NCBI RefSeq assembly: GCF_014698145.1
Contig: NZ_JACJSM010000003.1
Location: 62,001 to 126,000 of the forward strand
DNA: 64,000 bases
Origin: Oscillatoria sp. FACHB-1406
GTDB lineage: Bacteria; Cyanobacteriota; Cyanobacteriia; Cyanobacteriales; Spirulinaceae
Direction of reading: 5' to 3'
Every line of letters begins with the position of its first letter. Positions within the stretch are counted from its first letter, which is position 1. Positions 45,126-53,933 of this stretch are shown here, in pieces. Under the pieces are notes generated by a model that saw only the letters and a list, made by a program, of their open reading frames with translations, was not told where the DNA came from and searched no databases. The position numbers and the translations under genes were made by a program.

Positions 45126-46811
45126 ATGGAGCAATTGGACAACCAACCGGAAAACAGTAATTCTAGCGATCGCGCGGCGGCAGAAAGCTTGCAAGACGTG
45201 GTTCGGGAGATGGAAAATCTCAAGACAACAGTCATTGCTCAACTCGCTCGGGAAATCGAGCAACTGCAAGCCAAAAAAGACCGCTTGCTTTCCGAAACCG
45301 AACAACTAGAAGCCAAGCGAGTCCAGCAACTCGAATGGCAGCAACAACTCGCCAGTCAAATTGCACCTGCGATCGCAGATCGCTTGCAAGATGCCTTGCG
45401 GCAACAACTCGATACAACATCGTCTCAGCATCGCGAACCCTTGCCCGCACTGCCGCCACTCGATGAATATAACGAAAATGCTTATCGCGCGATCGCGTCC
45501 CTCGACTCGACTTTAAGAGCCACCTTTCAAACCTTACAACAAGACTTAAGCAGTTACCAAAGCTACCTCGCCCAACAACTCGGTCAGATGCACAGCCTCG
45601 AGCAGCAGGGAACCACAATTCTCGAAGCGTTAGTCGAACGCTTGCGGCAAGAATTAGAAGCGAAAATGAGCGAACTGACTGCGGTTGCTCCCAATCCTAC
45701 CCCGCTGCCTTTACCGCCTCCGCGTCCCCGCCCCGCGCTGCCGCCCGAAAACCTTACTCCCTCGGAACCACTTAGCCCGCCCGAACCCGTTCCCCAGCCG
45801 CCCGCCCCGATTCAAGTCTCCCGGGCGCAAGTCAGACAGGGATTGATTTTAATGGCGATCTCCTCGCTGGCTTTCTCGCTTCAAAATATAGTAGCGCGTA
45901 CTATTTTTAAAGCCGAACCGTCCGAGATTTTGGGCGGGATACTGAAGTGGGGAAGTTACCTTTCGCCGACGGTGGGCAATGCCGTTTGGCTGCTGTTTGT
46001 GCGAATGTTTTTTGTGATGCTGGGAATGCTGTTTTTAGCAAGCGCTCTGTATCCCAAAACTTGGGCGGATCTCAAGCGTTTTTTGCAATCTAGCGATCGC
46101 AAAGTACAACTGCAAGTTTTTGGGAGCGGATTTTTGATATTCGTATCCCAGGTTTTAATTTACCTCGCTTTCGGTCGCCTAACGGCAGGCGTTACCGTCA
46201 GCATCTTCTTTATTTTTCCCATCCTTGTCCTCTTACTCCGGTGGCTATTTTTTAGAGAGCGACTTCGATTAATTCCCACTTGGGCAGCCGTAGGAGTATT
46301 AGCGGGAGTTGCGTTAATCGCCGCTGTCGGTTCGAGTTTCGGAGCGAGCGCCATCTCACTTTACGGTTTTTTAGCGGCTGCTGGTTCGGGAATCGCTTTT
46401 GCACTCTACGTTTTGCTGGTTCAAGCCAGCGCGAAACAACTCCATCCCATCCCGCTGAGCGCGCTCAATTTCTTAACCATCTTGATTTTTTCAGCGATAA
46501 GTTTACCTTTCGTACAGGGGAGCATGAATGGCGCGCCGCAAAAGCAGCCGGAAGTATGGATTGGGGCGTTAATTTTGGCGGGGCTAAGTCTGTTGAGCTA
46601 CTTGGTTAATAATCTTGGGATTCCGTTGCTGGGTGCGGCGCGGGCTTCGACGTTTGACGCGCTAGTACCATTGTTAACCGCCGTTTTAGGAGGGTTGACA
46701 ATGGGGGAAGGGGTGAGCCTACCGGAAGTATTGGGAATTGCGCTCGTGACGGCGGGCGTTGCGGCGGTACGGGCGGAGCGTTGGCTTTTTAAGCCCAAGT
46801 ATCCCCGATAG
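45126..46811 (+). CDS. DMT-superfamily transporter with N-terminal coiled coil
   Basis: A 561-residue protein with an unusual plan. Residues 1-190 are a cytoplasmic, Gln/Glu-rich coiled coil (EIEQLQAKKDRLLSETEQLE). A proline-rich linker follows (about 190-232). Residues 236-555 are a ten-helix EamA/DMT transporter (LILMAISSLAFSLQNIVART; AGVTVSIFFIFPILVLLLRW). DMT proteins export amino acids, nucleotide sugars or metabolites; the substrate is not evident. The coiled coil could form oligomers or bind a cytoplasmic partner. Confidence 0.83.
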   Translation: MEQLDNQPENSNSSDRAAAESLQDVVREMENLKTTVIAQLAREIEQLQAKKDRLLSETEQLEAKRVQQLEWQQQLASQIAPAIADRLQDALRQQLDTTSSQHREPLPALPPLDEYNENAYRAIASLDSTLRATFQTLQQDLSSYQSYLAQQLGQMHSLEQQGTTILEALVERLRQELEAKMSELTAVAPNPTPLPLPPPRPRPALPPENLTPSEPLSPPEPVPQPPAPIQVSRAQVRQGLILMAISSLAFSLQNIVARTIFKAEPSEILGGILKWGSYLSPTVGNAVWLLFVRMFFVMLGMLFLASALYPKTWADLKRFLQSSDRKVQLQVFGSGFLIFVSQVLIYLAFGRLTAGVTVSIFFIFPILVLLLRWLFFRERLRLIPTWAAVGVLAGVALIAAVGSSFGASAISLYGFLAAAGSGIAFALYVLLVQASAKQLHPIPLSALNFLTILIFSAISLPFVQGSMNGAPQKQPEVWIGALILAGLSLLSYLVNNLGIPLLGAARASTFDALVPLLTAVLGGLTMGEGVSLPEVLGIALVTAGVAAVRAERWLFKPKYPR

Positions 46812-46874
46812 GACGATACGGCGATCGTTAAGTATTAGGGAAGGGACGTTATCGATAACGTCCCTTCTTTGAAA

Positions 46875-46961
46875 CGGAGAGGGAGGGATTCGAACCCTCG
46901 TTAAAGTTACCCCTAAACAGCATTTCCAGTGCTGCGCCTTCAACCGCTCGGCCACCTCTCC
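46875..46961 (-). tRNA. trnS-GGA: tRNA-Ser(GGA)
   Basis: An 87-base class II tRNA on the minus strand. The acceptor stem is GGAGAGG/CCTCTCC with discriminator G, the anticodon stem CAGCA/TGCTG with loop CTGGAAA (anticodon GGA, TCC and TCT codons), a long variable arm, and T stem GAGGG/CCCTC. CCA is not encoded. Confidence 0.93.
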
Positions 46962-47049
46962 AGGTGTCGCGATTTACTATTATAGCAAACTTCGGACAGT
47001 TTTGTTCGCCTCTGACGAAAAATTGTCGGAACTGCCCTAAAATTAAGGT

Positions 47050-47418
47050 ATGAAAACCTCTTACACGATAAAAATCCACGATCGCGCCCTGGGGGTAGAA
47101 CATACCCTCGAAGTCGAACGCGATCGCTATATCCTCGCCTCGGCAGAAGACCAAGGCTACAAACTTCCCTTTTTGTGTCGCAATGGCGCTTGTACGACCT
47201 GTGCGGTGCGAGTGCTGAGCGGCGAAATCTACCAGCCGGAAGCGATGGGGCTTTCTGTCGAACTGCAACGACAAGGCTACGCCCTGCTGTGCGTGAGCTA
47301 TCCGCGATCGGATCTCGTGGTCGAAACTCAAGATGAAGATGAAGTTTACGAGCTTCAGTTCGGGCGCTATTTCGGAAAAGGCAGAGTGCGCGTCGGTTTG
47401 CCCCTGGATGAAGATTGA
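47050..47418 (+). CDS. Plant-type [2Fe-2S] ferredoxin with C-terminal extension
   Basis: A 122-residue ferredoxin with Cys43, Cys48, Cys51 and Cys81 in the CX4CX2CX29C arrangement of photosynthetic ferredoxins. After the last Cys come 41 residues (SYPRSDLVVETQDEDEVYEL and QFGRYFGKGRVRVGLP), longer than in the main PetF. Such extended forms, called FdC types in plants and cyanobacteria, have shifted redox potential and special partners; this label is inference. It overlaps the nuclease gene by 11 bp. Confidence 0.9.
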   Translation: MKTSYTIKIHDRALGVEHTLEVERDRYILASAEDQGYKLPFLCRNGACTTCAVRVLSGEIYQPEAMGLSVELQRQGYALLCVSYPRSDLVVETQDEDEVYELQFGRYFGKGRVRVGLPLDED

Positions 47419-47989
47419 GCGATCGCGACAACGGTTCTGCGGGCAACTCGCGATCGGGATTCTCATTATCATATTTATTGCATCTTGTCAAGCAAGTCCT
47501 CCCTCGCTCGGCACGCCCGTTACAATACAGCGCGTCGTCAGCGGGCAAACCGTAGAAGTAACCGCGAGCGGAAAGCAACCCGCCTTTCTCGAGCCAATTC
47601 GACTGGCTGGAATTTCTGCCCCCGACTTAGGGCAAAAACCGTGGGGAACGGAAGCACGAGAAGCTCTCAAAACCTGGCTTGGCGATCGCGCGACGGTAAA
47701 ACTCGAAATTGTGGGAACCGATGCCTACAATCGGCGCTTAGCCTACGTCTGGCAGGACGGAAAATTGCTTAACGAAATCTTAGTCGAGCGGGGATATGCT
47801 TTAGCGCGAGGGCAAGATCGCTCTCAGTACCGCGATCGCCTAGAGCGCGCCCAAGACTATGCTAGAGTCATGGGTTACGGAATCTGGAACCCTGCCCAAC
47901 CCCTGCGTCAAACCCCCGACGAATTTCGCAAGCTCAAAGCGCCCTCCCCACCCCGAACTGCAAAACCTCCCCAGAAACCCTTGCAATGA
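47408..47989 (+). CDS. Thermonuclease-family protein (SNase-like), membrane or lipoprotein anchored
   Basis: A 193-residue nuclease with an N-terminal helix ending IASCQAS, a likely lipobox with Cys26. The SNase core has IRLAGISAPDLG, GTEAREALKTW and YNRRLAYVWQDG, holding the Arg, Glu and Arg of the active site. It should cleave DNA or RNA outside the cytoplasm. ATG 47408 lies inside the end of the ferredoxin gene (11-bp overlap), and its stop overlaps the next start as ATGA, showing an operon. Confidence 0.82.
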   Translation: MKIERSRQRFCGQLAIGILIIIFIASCQASPPSLGTPVTIQRVVSGQTVEVTASGKQPAFLEPIRLAGISAPDLGQKPWGTEAREALKTWLGDRATVKLEIVGTDAYNRRLAYVWQDGKLLNEILVERGYALARGQDRSQYRDRLERAQDYARVMGYGIWNPAQPLRQTPDEFRKLKAPSPPRTAKPPQKPLQ

Positions 47990-48813
47990 CTCAAGAGCCG
48001 CAACAACTCCAAACCTTTCTCGAAATTGCCACCATCGCCGCCCAAGCTGCCGGAGCAGTCTTGCGAGACTGTCGGGGCAAACTGCAAAACATAGAAGAAA
48101 AGGGCGGCGGCGGCGATCTCGTCACCGAAGCCGACAAACAATCCGAAGCCGCCATTTTGCAAGTTTTAGGGCGGCACGTTCCCGAACACCGCATTCTCGC
48201 CGAAGAATCGGGAAAATTAGGCAACATTGACAGCGATTACCTGTGGGCGATCGATCCCCTCGACGGAACCACCAACTACGCTCACAACTACCCCGTTGCC
48301 TGCGTTTCCATCGCCCTACTCATTGCCGGAGAACCGCAAATCGGTGTCATTTACGATCCCTTCGCCGACGAGCTTTTTCAAGCCGCAACCGGATTAGGGG
48401 CAACCCTCAACCGCCGCCCGATCCGCGTTTCCCAAACTCAGAGCTTAGAAAAAAGTTTGCTCGCCAGCGGCTTTGCTTACGATCGCCGCGAAACCTCCGA
48501 TAATAACTATGCCGAATTCTGCTATCTTACCCACTTAACCCAAGGCGTGCGGCGCGCCGGTTCTGCGGCGCTGGATCTAGCGGCTGTCGCTTGCGGGCGC
48601 TACGACGGGTATTGGGAACGAGGGATTAAAGCTTGGGATATTGCCGCCGGAGTCGTTTTAGTGCGAGAAGCGGGCGGCAAAGTTACCGCTTACGATGAAA
48701 GTCCTTTAAATATCGACTCCGGGCGGGTTCTGGCAACAAATGGCGGGATTCATTCTGCCCTTTCGCGCGCTCTAGCCGAAACTCCCGCGATCGCGCAATG
48801 GAGTAAACCTTAA
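47986..48813 (+). CDS. Inositol monophosphatase family protein
   Basis: A 275-residue Mg2+-dependent phosphatase. Metal-binding motifs are DLVTEADKQSE, ILAEESG, WAIDPLDGTTNYAH and GIKAWDIAAGVVL. In cyanobacteria such enzymes act on inositol phosphate, 3'-phosphoadenosine phosphate or fructose-1,6-bisphosphate; the substrate here is unknown. It is translationally coupled to the nuclease gene through an ATGA overlap. Confidence 0.92.
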   Translation: MTQEPQQLQTFLEIATIAAQAAGAVLRDCRGKLQNIEEKGGGGDLVTEADKQSEAAILQVLGRHVPEHRILAEESGKLGNIDSDYLWAIDPLDGTTNYAHNYPVACVSIALLIAGEPQIGVIYDPFADELFQAATGLGATLNRRPIRVSQTQSLEKSLLASGFAYDRRETSDNNYAEFCYLTHLTQGVRRAGSAALDLAAVACGRYDGYWERGIKAWDIAAGVVLVREAGGKVTAYDESPLNIDSGRVLATNGGIHSALSRALAETPAIAQWSKP

Positions 48814-48908
48814 TTGGCCTATGAAAGTAGGAGCATTCCCGCTCGATCTAGGACATACTTATATTAATTAGCCTTAGCCTGCGATTACCACCATCAGACA
48901 TTACCCCC

Positions 48909-49868
48909 ATGTCTTTTTCTATCAAGCACGGACTATTTAAATACGATCTCATCGATCACTATGCCATTTTGGGAATGCCCATCGATTCGGATCCCAAACA
49001 AGTCAGAAAACAGTATCTCAAAATTGCTCGTAACTTGCATCCCGATACCCTAAAAGGGAAAAACGATGCGGAAAAGAAACAGGCGAGCGAATTTTTATCT
49101 AAACTCGTTAACCCCGCTTACGAACTGCTATCAAAACCCGCCACGGCGAGCGAGTACGAACTGGTTTTGAAGCAAACCGGAAAGCGCCTTGCCGGAGAAT
49201 CGGGAAAAGTTGCCCTCGAGAGCGATATCGCCAAACAACTTGCAAAAACGCCGCCCGCAAGTCTCGATGCTTCCTATAAAAGTGCGATCAAACAAATCGC
49301 TTCGTCGCAGTACGAAAGTTTGGCTCATTGCATTGAAGCAACCGGGCAGTTAAGCGAACTCAATATGGTGTATTTGATTCGCAAACAAGGACAAGTTGCT
49401 CGCACGCCCGTCGGTTCAGTTGGGGCGGGCAATTCGAGTCAAGGCAGCAAAAAACCAGCCGATGCGCCGCCCCCGCCTCCGCCGAAGCAATCCTCTCCAG
49501 CAGAAGCTTATATCCGGCGCGCTCAAGAATATATTGAGAAGAAAAATTATGCCAAAGCACTATTAGAATTGCGGGATGGCATCAAACTCGAACCGAACAA
49601 CAGCGCCGGTCATGCTTTACTAGGTTTGTGCTATCTCAAACAGAATCAAGCGACAATGGCTAAGATTCATATTAATAAAGCGCTGGCAGCCGATCCGAAT
49701 AATCCCTTAGCCCTTCAAGGAAAACAAGCCTTAGATCGGCTTACGGGGGGGAATACAGCGGCGGCTCCGAAAACGCCTCCGAAAGCTCAAGAGAAACCGG
49801 CGGAAACGAAGGGTAAACAGCAGAGCGGCTTGTTTGGCGGGCTTTTTCGAGGCGATAAGAAAAAATAA
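48909..49868 (+). CDS. DnaJ-domain protein with TPR region
   Basis: A 319-residue co-chaperone-like protein. The J domain at about 14-75 has DHYAILGMPIDSDPKQVRKQ and a conserved HPD (NLHPDTL), so it should stimulate a DnaK. A helical middle part of unknown role (about 80-160) is followed by a Gly/Pro linker, two or three TPR units (about 195-270: AYIRRAQEYIEKKNYAKALLE) and a basic, Pro/Lys-rich end (KPAETKGKQQSGLFGGLFRG). Confidence 0.85.
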   Translation: MSFSIKHGLFKYDLIDHYAILGMPIDSDPKQVRKQYLKIARNLHPDTLKGKNDAEKKQASEFLSKLVNPAYELLSKPATASEYELVLKQTGKRLAGESGKVALESDIAKQLAKTPPASLDASYKSAIKQIASSQYESLAHCIEATGQLSELNMVYLIRKQGQVARTPVGSVGAGNSSQGSKKPADAPPPPPPKQSSPAEAYIRRAQEYIEKKNYAKALLELRDGIKLEPNNSAGHALLGLCYLKQNQATMAKIHINKALAADPNNPLALQGKQALDRLTGGNTAAAPKTPPKAQEKPAETKGKQQSGLFGGLFRGDKKK

Positions 49869-50001
49869 CGCCGCAGCGGACTTCCTCAAGCTGTAAAAAA
49901 CGGGATAAAGGGGTAAAGGGGGCGAGAAGAAAAAAATTTCGTCCCCAGTAACGAATAACCCGCGATCGATCGTCAACAATTCATCACTAAGTAAGTTAAA
50001 A

Positions 50002-51213
50002 ATGAGTCATCAACCTCCGGCAGGAGCCAGAGATTTACTACCGCTTGAAGTCGTACAAAAACGCTGGATTGCCGATCGCTTGCAACAAGTTTTTCATCGC
50101 TGGGGCTATCGGCGTATCGTCACTTCAACGTTAGAATCGATGGAAACGCTGATGGCGGGAGGGGCAATTCAACGTTCGACGGTGCTGCAACTCGAAGATA
50201 GTTCGGAAGGGACGTTGGGCTTGCGTCCGGAATTGACAGCTTCTATCGCGCGGGCGGCGGTAACGCGCATGGCGGATGAAGGCTTTCCGCAGCGACTTTA
50301 TTACAACGCGAATGTGTTTCGGCGGCAACCCGAAGCGCGCGGGCAACAGATCGAGTTTTATCAGTCTGGGGTGGAACTGCTATTCGCGGGGGGCGTGCTA
50401 GCGGATGCAGAAATCTTGCTGTTGCTGGCTGAATGCTTGCAAAATTTGGGCTTGCAGGATTGGCATTTGATCTTAGGGGAAGCGGAGTTAACGCGATCGC
50501 TCTTGGGGACTTTTCCGATCGCGGTACAAGGTAAAATCCGCTATTGTTTGGCCAATCTCGATCGCATTGCCCTCGAGAAACTGCCCCTATCGGCAGAACT
50601 CCGCGATCGCGCCCTGATGCTATTTGACTTGCGCGGCGAACCGATGGCAGTCCTGCAAAAAGTTGCCAGTCTCGGACTCGATCCCGCCGGACAAGAAATC
50701 GTCAGCAAGCTCAAATCCGCGATCGACTTACTACAAAATGGCAGCGCCGTACCCATTTCAGTAACGCTCGACTTAAGCTTAATTCAAACCCTCGACTATT
50801 ACACCGGCATCGTTTTTGAGGTGATTAACACCGAAAATCGGCGAATTCTCGGCAACGGCGGCCGCTACGATCGCTTATTAGGACTCTACAATCCCCGAGG
50901 CGAAAGTTCTCCTGGGATTGGTTTCGCCCTCAACCTCGAAGACTTGCACGCCTGCTTACTCTCATCGCCCGAACTCCCCCAACAACCGCCGCGCATCGAT
51001 TGGCTGGTAATACCCGAAGTTCCTCAAGCCGCCACCGCAGCCTTCGCTTACGCCCAAAAGCTTCGTCGAGACTCCGAGCGTTTGGTACGGGTGGAACTCG
51101 ACTTAGGCGGGCGAGAACCCGAAGCAATTCGCAGCTACGCACGCGCCTGCCAAATCGGTTGTTTGGCGTGGGTGAAAGGAGACGGAACGCCCGTTATTGA
51201 AGCCCTCAACTAG
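50002..51213 (+). CDS. hisZ: ATP phosphoribosyltransferase regulatory subunit
   Basis: A 403-residue class II aminoacyl-tRNA synthetase-like protein that forms a complex with short HisG for the first step of histidine synthesis. It shows PPAGARDLLPLEV, then VLQLEDSSEGTLGLRPELTA (motif 2 like), QIEFYQSGVELL, and TGIVFEVINTENRRILGNGGRYDRLLG. The anticodon-binding domain of HisRS is replaced by a short C-terminal region, typical of HisZ rather than HisS. Confidence 0.9.
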   Translation: MSHQPPAGARDLLPLEVVQKRWIADRLQQVFHRWGYRRIVTSTLESMETLMAGGAIQRSTVLQLEDSSEGTLGLRPELTASIARAAVTRMADEGFPQRLYYNANVFRRQPEARGQQIEFYQSGVELLFAGGVLADAEILLLLAECLQNLGLQDWHLILGEAELTRSLLGTFPIAVQGKIRYCLANLDRIALEKLPLSAELRDRALMLFDLRGEPMAVLQKVASLGLDPAGQEIVSKLKSAIDLLQNGSAVPISVTLDLSLIQTLDYYTGIVFEVINTENRRILGNGGRYDRLLGLYNPRGESSPGIGFALNLEDLHACLLSSPELPQQPPRIDWLVIPEVPQAATAAFAYAQKLRRDSERLVRVELDLGGREPEAIRSYARACQIGCLAWVKGDGTPVIEALN

Positions 51214-51240
51214 CGCGGACATATAGAATCAAAAGTAGGG

Positions 51241-51348
51241 TGTGTTAGCGAAGCGTAACGCACCATCTCACCCCAAATTAACCCGAACTGACGTTGTGTT
51301 AGCGAAGCGTAACGCACCATCTCATCCAAAATTGAGCCGAGTTGACGA
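51241..51348. repeat. Two tandem 54-bp repeats (TGTGTTAGCGAAGCG type)
   Basis: Two nearly identical 54-bp units start at 51241 and 51295, each beginning TGTGTTAGCGAAGCGTAACG and continuing CACCATCTCA. The same motif occurs in reverse in front of cas10. It belongs to a common dispersed repeat of cyanobacteria with a small palindrome GTTACGCTTCGC. Confidence 0.85.
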
Positions 51349-51470
51349 AAATAACCTTAACTTGAAGAGGGCGGGTTTTGACTGCTGAATTCACCTCATA
51401 GTAAGGGTTTTAGCTAAACCTGCCCCTACAAATCCGATCGCACTTTTTTTACACCCTCCTACTTATCGCA

Positions 51471-51600
51471 ATTTATCATTCACCATTCATAATTCACCAT
51501 TCACCCTTCACAATTCATCATTCATCATTCACAATTCACCCTTCACAATTCACTATTCATCATTCACAATTCACTATTCATAATTCATCACTCATCATTC
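51471..51600. repeat. Low-complexity (CATTCA)-like tract
   Basis: About 130 bp of imperfect CACAATTCA, CATCATTCA and TCACCATTCA units between hisZ and the WYL gene. There is no spacer structure and no gene; the tract reaches the stop codon of the WYL gene. Confidence 0.8.
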
Positions 51601-52764
51601 ATAATTCTCCTGATAGCGTCGCAACAAAGCCCGCGCCGACTCGCAGTGCTGCTCGATTAATTCCGGTGGCGAAATAACTTGTACGTTTTCCATGTAACGT
51701 TGCAGCCAATTGCCGAACTCTTTGATAGAACGTTGCGGCAGCGCGATCGCATAATCCAAATATTCCAACTGACCCTCCTTATTCTTCGGGCCGCGTCGCA
51801 ATTGTTGGCGGGGATGGCGCAATTCTCCCTCAGAAATAAACTCACTCGCTGGCGGAAAAAAACGCACTTTAATCTCAATCAAAGGCAGCTTTCCCTGTAG
51901 CTCTAACTCCTGTTCTTCTACTTTGCCAAAATCCAAACCCCACCCATTTTCTAACAGCTTGTGTGCGCGATCGAGACTTTGTTTTTGGGCTTCGATGCCG
52001 CGTCCGGCTTGCGTCAGCACCTCGCAGCGGTCTTGGTAGCGCACGATTTTTCCGGTAAATATCTTTCCATTGCTGCAATTTTCTAACAATAAATACCAAC
52101 TGGTGTTGTAAAAAAATAATTGCAACGGCCACACCGATTGCGGCCCTAAATGTTTATTACTGTGGGGGCTGCTGTGGCGAAACAATTCCACCGCTTGACC
52201 TTGAATAATTGCGGTTTCGAGCGTATCGATGCAGTGAAATAAAGTTTTTCGATAGGCTTTTTGTTCCATCATTTCGACGGGATCGGTGCGATCGACAGCC
52301 CGATTGAGATTTTGTCGAACTGGATAGAAAAAATCGCCCTCATTGCCAAATTCAAAACCGCGCAAGCGCCGTTCTAAACGTTGATAAATTCGTCGAACTT
52401 GCGGATCGGCTTGATATTTAGCTAGGGATTCGAGGGCGTTGAACGCTACCTTAAATTCAGCTTTTGTCATCGCCCCCGTACCGAGATAGTAGCCCCAACG
52501 GTACATCCGGCGATCGAGAATTCCCCAATCGCGCAGCATTTCTAAATCTTTTCGCAGCGTCGGGGTAGCGGGATAATCGGAAGGCCAATTGAGATGCAAA
52601 GATGTCGCAACGACTCGCATCTGTTCGGCGAGAAGTTCTAAGGCATTGTGGTGCTGGGGGTTGTCGCCCCGGGACGCGAGAGGATCGATGCTACCGATAC
52701 CGGGATATTGAATTAAAGTAGCGATTAGCACCATCACGCGATCGCTCGTTTTCGGTTTGGACAT
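51595..52764 (-). CDS. WYL-domain transcription regulator of the CRISPR locus
   Basis: A 389-residue regulator with an N-terminal helix-turn-helix-like region (about 1-110) and a WYL ligand-sensing domain (about 190-275: WPLQLFFYNTSWYLLLENCSN). A C-terminal dimer region ends at 389. In cyanobacteria a WYL protein next to the CRISPR array (Sll7009 in Synechocystis) represses crRNA production; this gene has the same place and size, so it is a likely regulator of the locus. It is divergent from the Csx18-like gene. Confidence 0.85.
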   Translation of the reverse strand: MSKPKTSDRVMVLIATLIQYPGIGSIDPLASRGDNPQHHNALELLAEQMRVVATSLHLNWPSDYPATPTLRKDLEMLRDWGILDRRMYRWGYYLGTGAMTKAEFKVAFNALESLAKYQADPQVRRIYQRLERRLRGFEFGNEGDFFYPVRQNLNRAVDRTDPVEMMEQKAYRKTLFHCIDTLETAIIQGQAVELFRHSSPHSNKHLGPQSVWPLQLFFYNTSWYLLLENCSNGKIFTGKIVRYQDRCEVLTQAGRGIEAQKQSLDRAHKLLENGWGLDFGKVEEQELELQGKLPLIEIKVRFFPPASEFISEGELRHPRQQLRRGPKNKEGQLEYLDYAIALPQRSIKEFGNWLQRYMENVQVISPPELIEQHCESARALLRRYQENYE

Positions 52765-53016
52765 GGGCGCGGGGGGAATTCGTAGTTCGTAATTCGTAAT
52801 TACGCCTAATGTGAATTAGAAGCCAGCAAGATAGATATTACTGTTCTTTCTCCCCTCTCCCACCGATTGGGAGAGGGGCTGGGGGTGAGGGAAACCAAGT
52901 CATGAGTAGGGTGAGTCTTGCCGTTTCTGGCTCCCAACTCAAGGAAAAACGCTAAAAAATCGGCAATGCCCACCAAATCTCTCATCGCGTCCCTTTTCCC
53001 CCTCAACTACCATTAT

Positions 53017-53147
53017 AAAAAAGACAATATTTTTAAATTTCATTAAAAATTGCATAAAACCTCTTTGAGTAAGGCTTGTAGCATAGTTCAAAAATAAACT
53101 GAAAATATTGCCTTTTTCTAGCCAACCTCCCTTCAGCAGGCTACAGT
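53017..53147 (+). promoter_or_regulatory. Inverted-repeat promoter element A, upstream of csx18
   Basis: Arms AAAAAAGACAATATTTTT (53017-53034) and GAAAATATTGCCTTTTTC (53101-53118) enclose about 66 bp, and TACAGT at 53142-53147 is a good -10 box for the following gene. The whole block aligns with element B before cas10, including an inner stretch AAAACCTCTTTGAGTAAGG. It is a shared regulatory region or a miniature mobile element that carries a promoter. Confidence 0.6.
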
Positions 53148-53184
53148 AAAGCACAGAAGATTCCCACCCAGGAGAATAACTGCG

Positions 53185-53463
53185 ATGTACTTATCCAATC
53201 GTGCGGCTTTCGTGCGTAGCATCGTCGTTTCCGGCATCAACGGCGCAATTACCCTAATTTTACTCCTAATTGCGCCGCTAGGCTTAGCCTTAGTCATCAC
53301 TAACACCGTTCTCATCGTCCTCTCCACCTTCGTTGCTTGTACCCTCGGCGACCGCGTTGTCGCTTGGTTGTTGCGCTCTCAAAGCATCAACACCTTGGGC
53401 GGATGGACGCAACAGCAAGGGATACAGCATTTTGAAGAGAGAGAAGGGCGAGATCGGCGTTAA
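53185..53463 (+). CDS. csx18: Csx18-like small membrane protein
   Basis: A 92-residue protein with two hydrophobic helices (about 12-35 and 36-60: GINGAITLILLLIAPLGLAL and VLIVLSTFVACTLGDRVVAW) and a charged C-terminal tail. It lies next to a CRISPR array in a type III-B locus, as do the small proteins named Csx18. That name is from memory of the family and carries moderate certainty. It may anchor the effector or respond to cyclic oligoadenylate. ATG 53185 follows AGGAG at 9 bases. Confidence 0.6.
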   Translation: MYLSNRAAFVRSIVVSGINGAITLILLLIAPLGLALVITNTVLIVLSTFVACTLGDRVVAWLLRSQSINTLGGWTQQQGIQHFEEREGRDRR

Positions 53464-53585
53464 AGCTGGAAACTCGATTTTGTATCATCGGTTTGCGAGG
53501 GATCCGGAAAATCGCTGAAACCCGCATTCTTTCGTTCTATCCCTCGATACCGCTCTGAGACTGGGATTTCGCTATTTTTTAAGAC

Positions 53586-53612
53586 TTGCTGAGGGGCTTG
53601 GGGAGGTACAAT
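53586..53612 (+). promoter_or_regulatory. Candidate CRISPR array promoter
   Basis: TTGCTG at 53586-53591 and TACAAT at 53607-53612, with a 15-bp spacer, would start a transcript at about 53619, which includes the leader hairpin and reads into the first repeat at 53675. Confidence 0.45.
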
Positions 53613-53615
53613 AAA

Positions 53616-53673
53616 GCTATCCTTCGCAAACGCCCTCTGGAATTCACTCCAGGAGCAGGTTTGAGAGGGTAGC
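53616..53673 (+). promoter_or_regulatory. Hairpin in the CRISPR leader
   Basis: GCTATCC at 53616-53622 pairs with GGGTAGC at 53667-53673, and the inner parts CGCAAAC/GTTTGAG and CTGGA/TCCAG add further stems, giving one long imperfect hairpin that ends one base before the first repeat. Confidence 0.5.
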
Positions 53674-53674
53674 C

Positions 53675-53933
53675 TTCTCCACTCGTTGGAGAAACCTATT
53701 GAATGGAAACTTTATTGAAAAAGGATTCTGCAATTTGATTCAACAATTCTCCACTCGTTGGAGAAACCTATTGAATGGAAACAAAGAACGAGGACAACCT
53801 CTCCCGGCAAAGGGATGCGAGCGATTCTCCACTCGCTGGAGAAACCTATTGAATGGAAACTTGAAGTTTACCTTCCTTCAAATATTCTTTTATGTTGTTC
53901 TCCACTCGCTGGAGAAACCTATTGAATGGAAAC
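53675..53933 (+). CRISPR. CRISPR array, four repeats and three spacers
   Basis: Four 36-bp repeats at 53675-53710, 53747-53782, 53825-53860 and 53898-53933. Spacers are 36, 42 and 37 bp. Each repeat starts with a 7-bp palindrome TTCTCCA/TGGAGAA around a 5-base loop (CTCGT or CTCGC) and ends AATGGAAAC, the likely 5' handle. Repeats 1-2 have T at position 12 and repeats 3-4 have C. The leader side is the Csx18 side. At 53934-53946 ATTAAATGGAAAC repeats the last 13 bases of a repeat with one change, a remnant of a further repeat. Spacer targets cannot be told here. Confidence 0.95.

Noticed and set aside
46719-46955. Minus-strand frame near 46.8 kb
   Set aside because: It starts inside tRNA-Ser and lies antisense to the end of the DMT transporter gene.
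51471-51600. Possible second CRISPR array in the CATTCA tract
   Set aside because: Units are short, imperfect and contiguous; there are no unique spacers of constant length.
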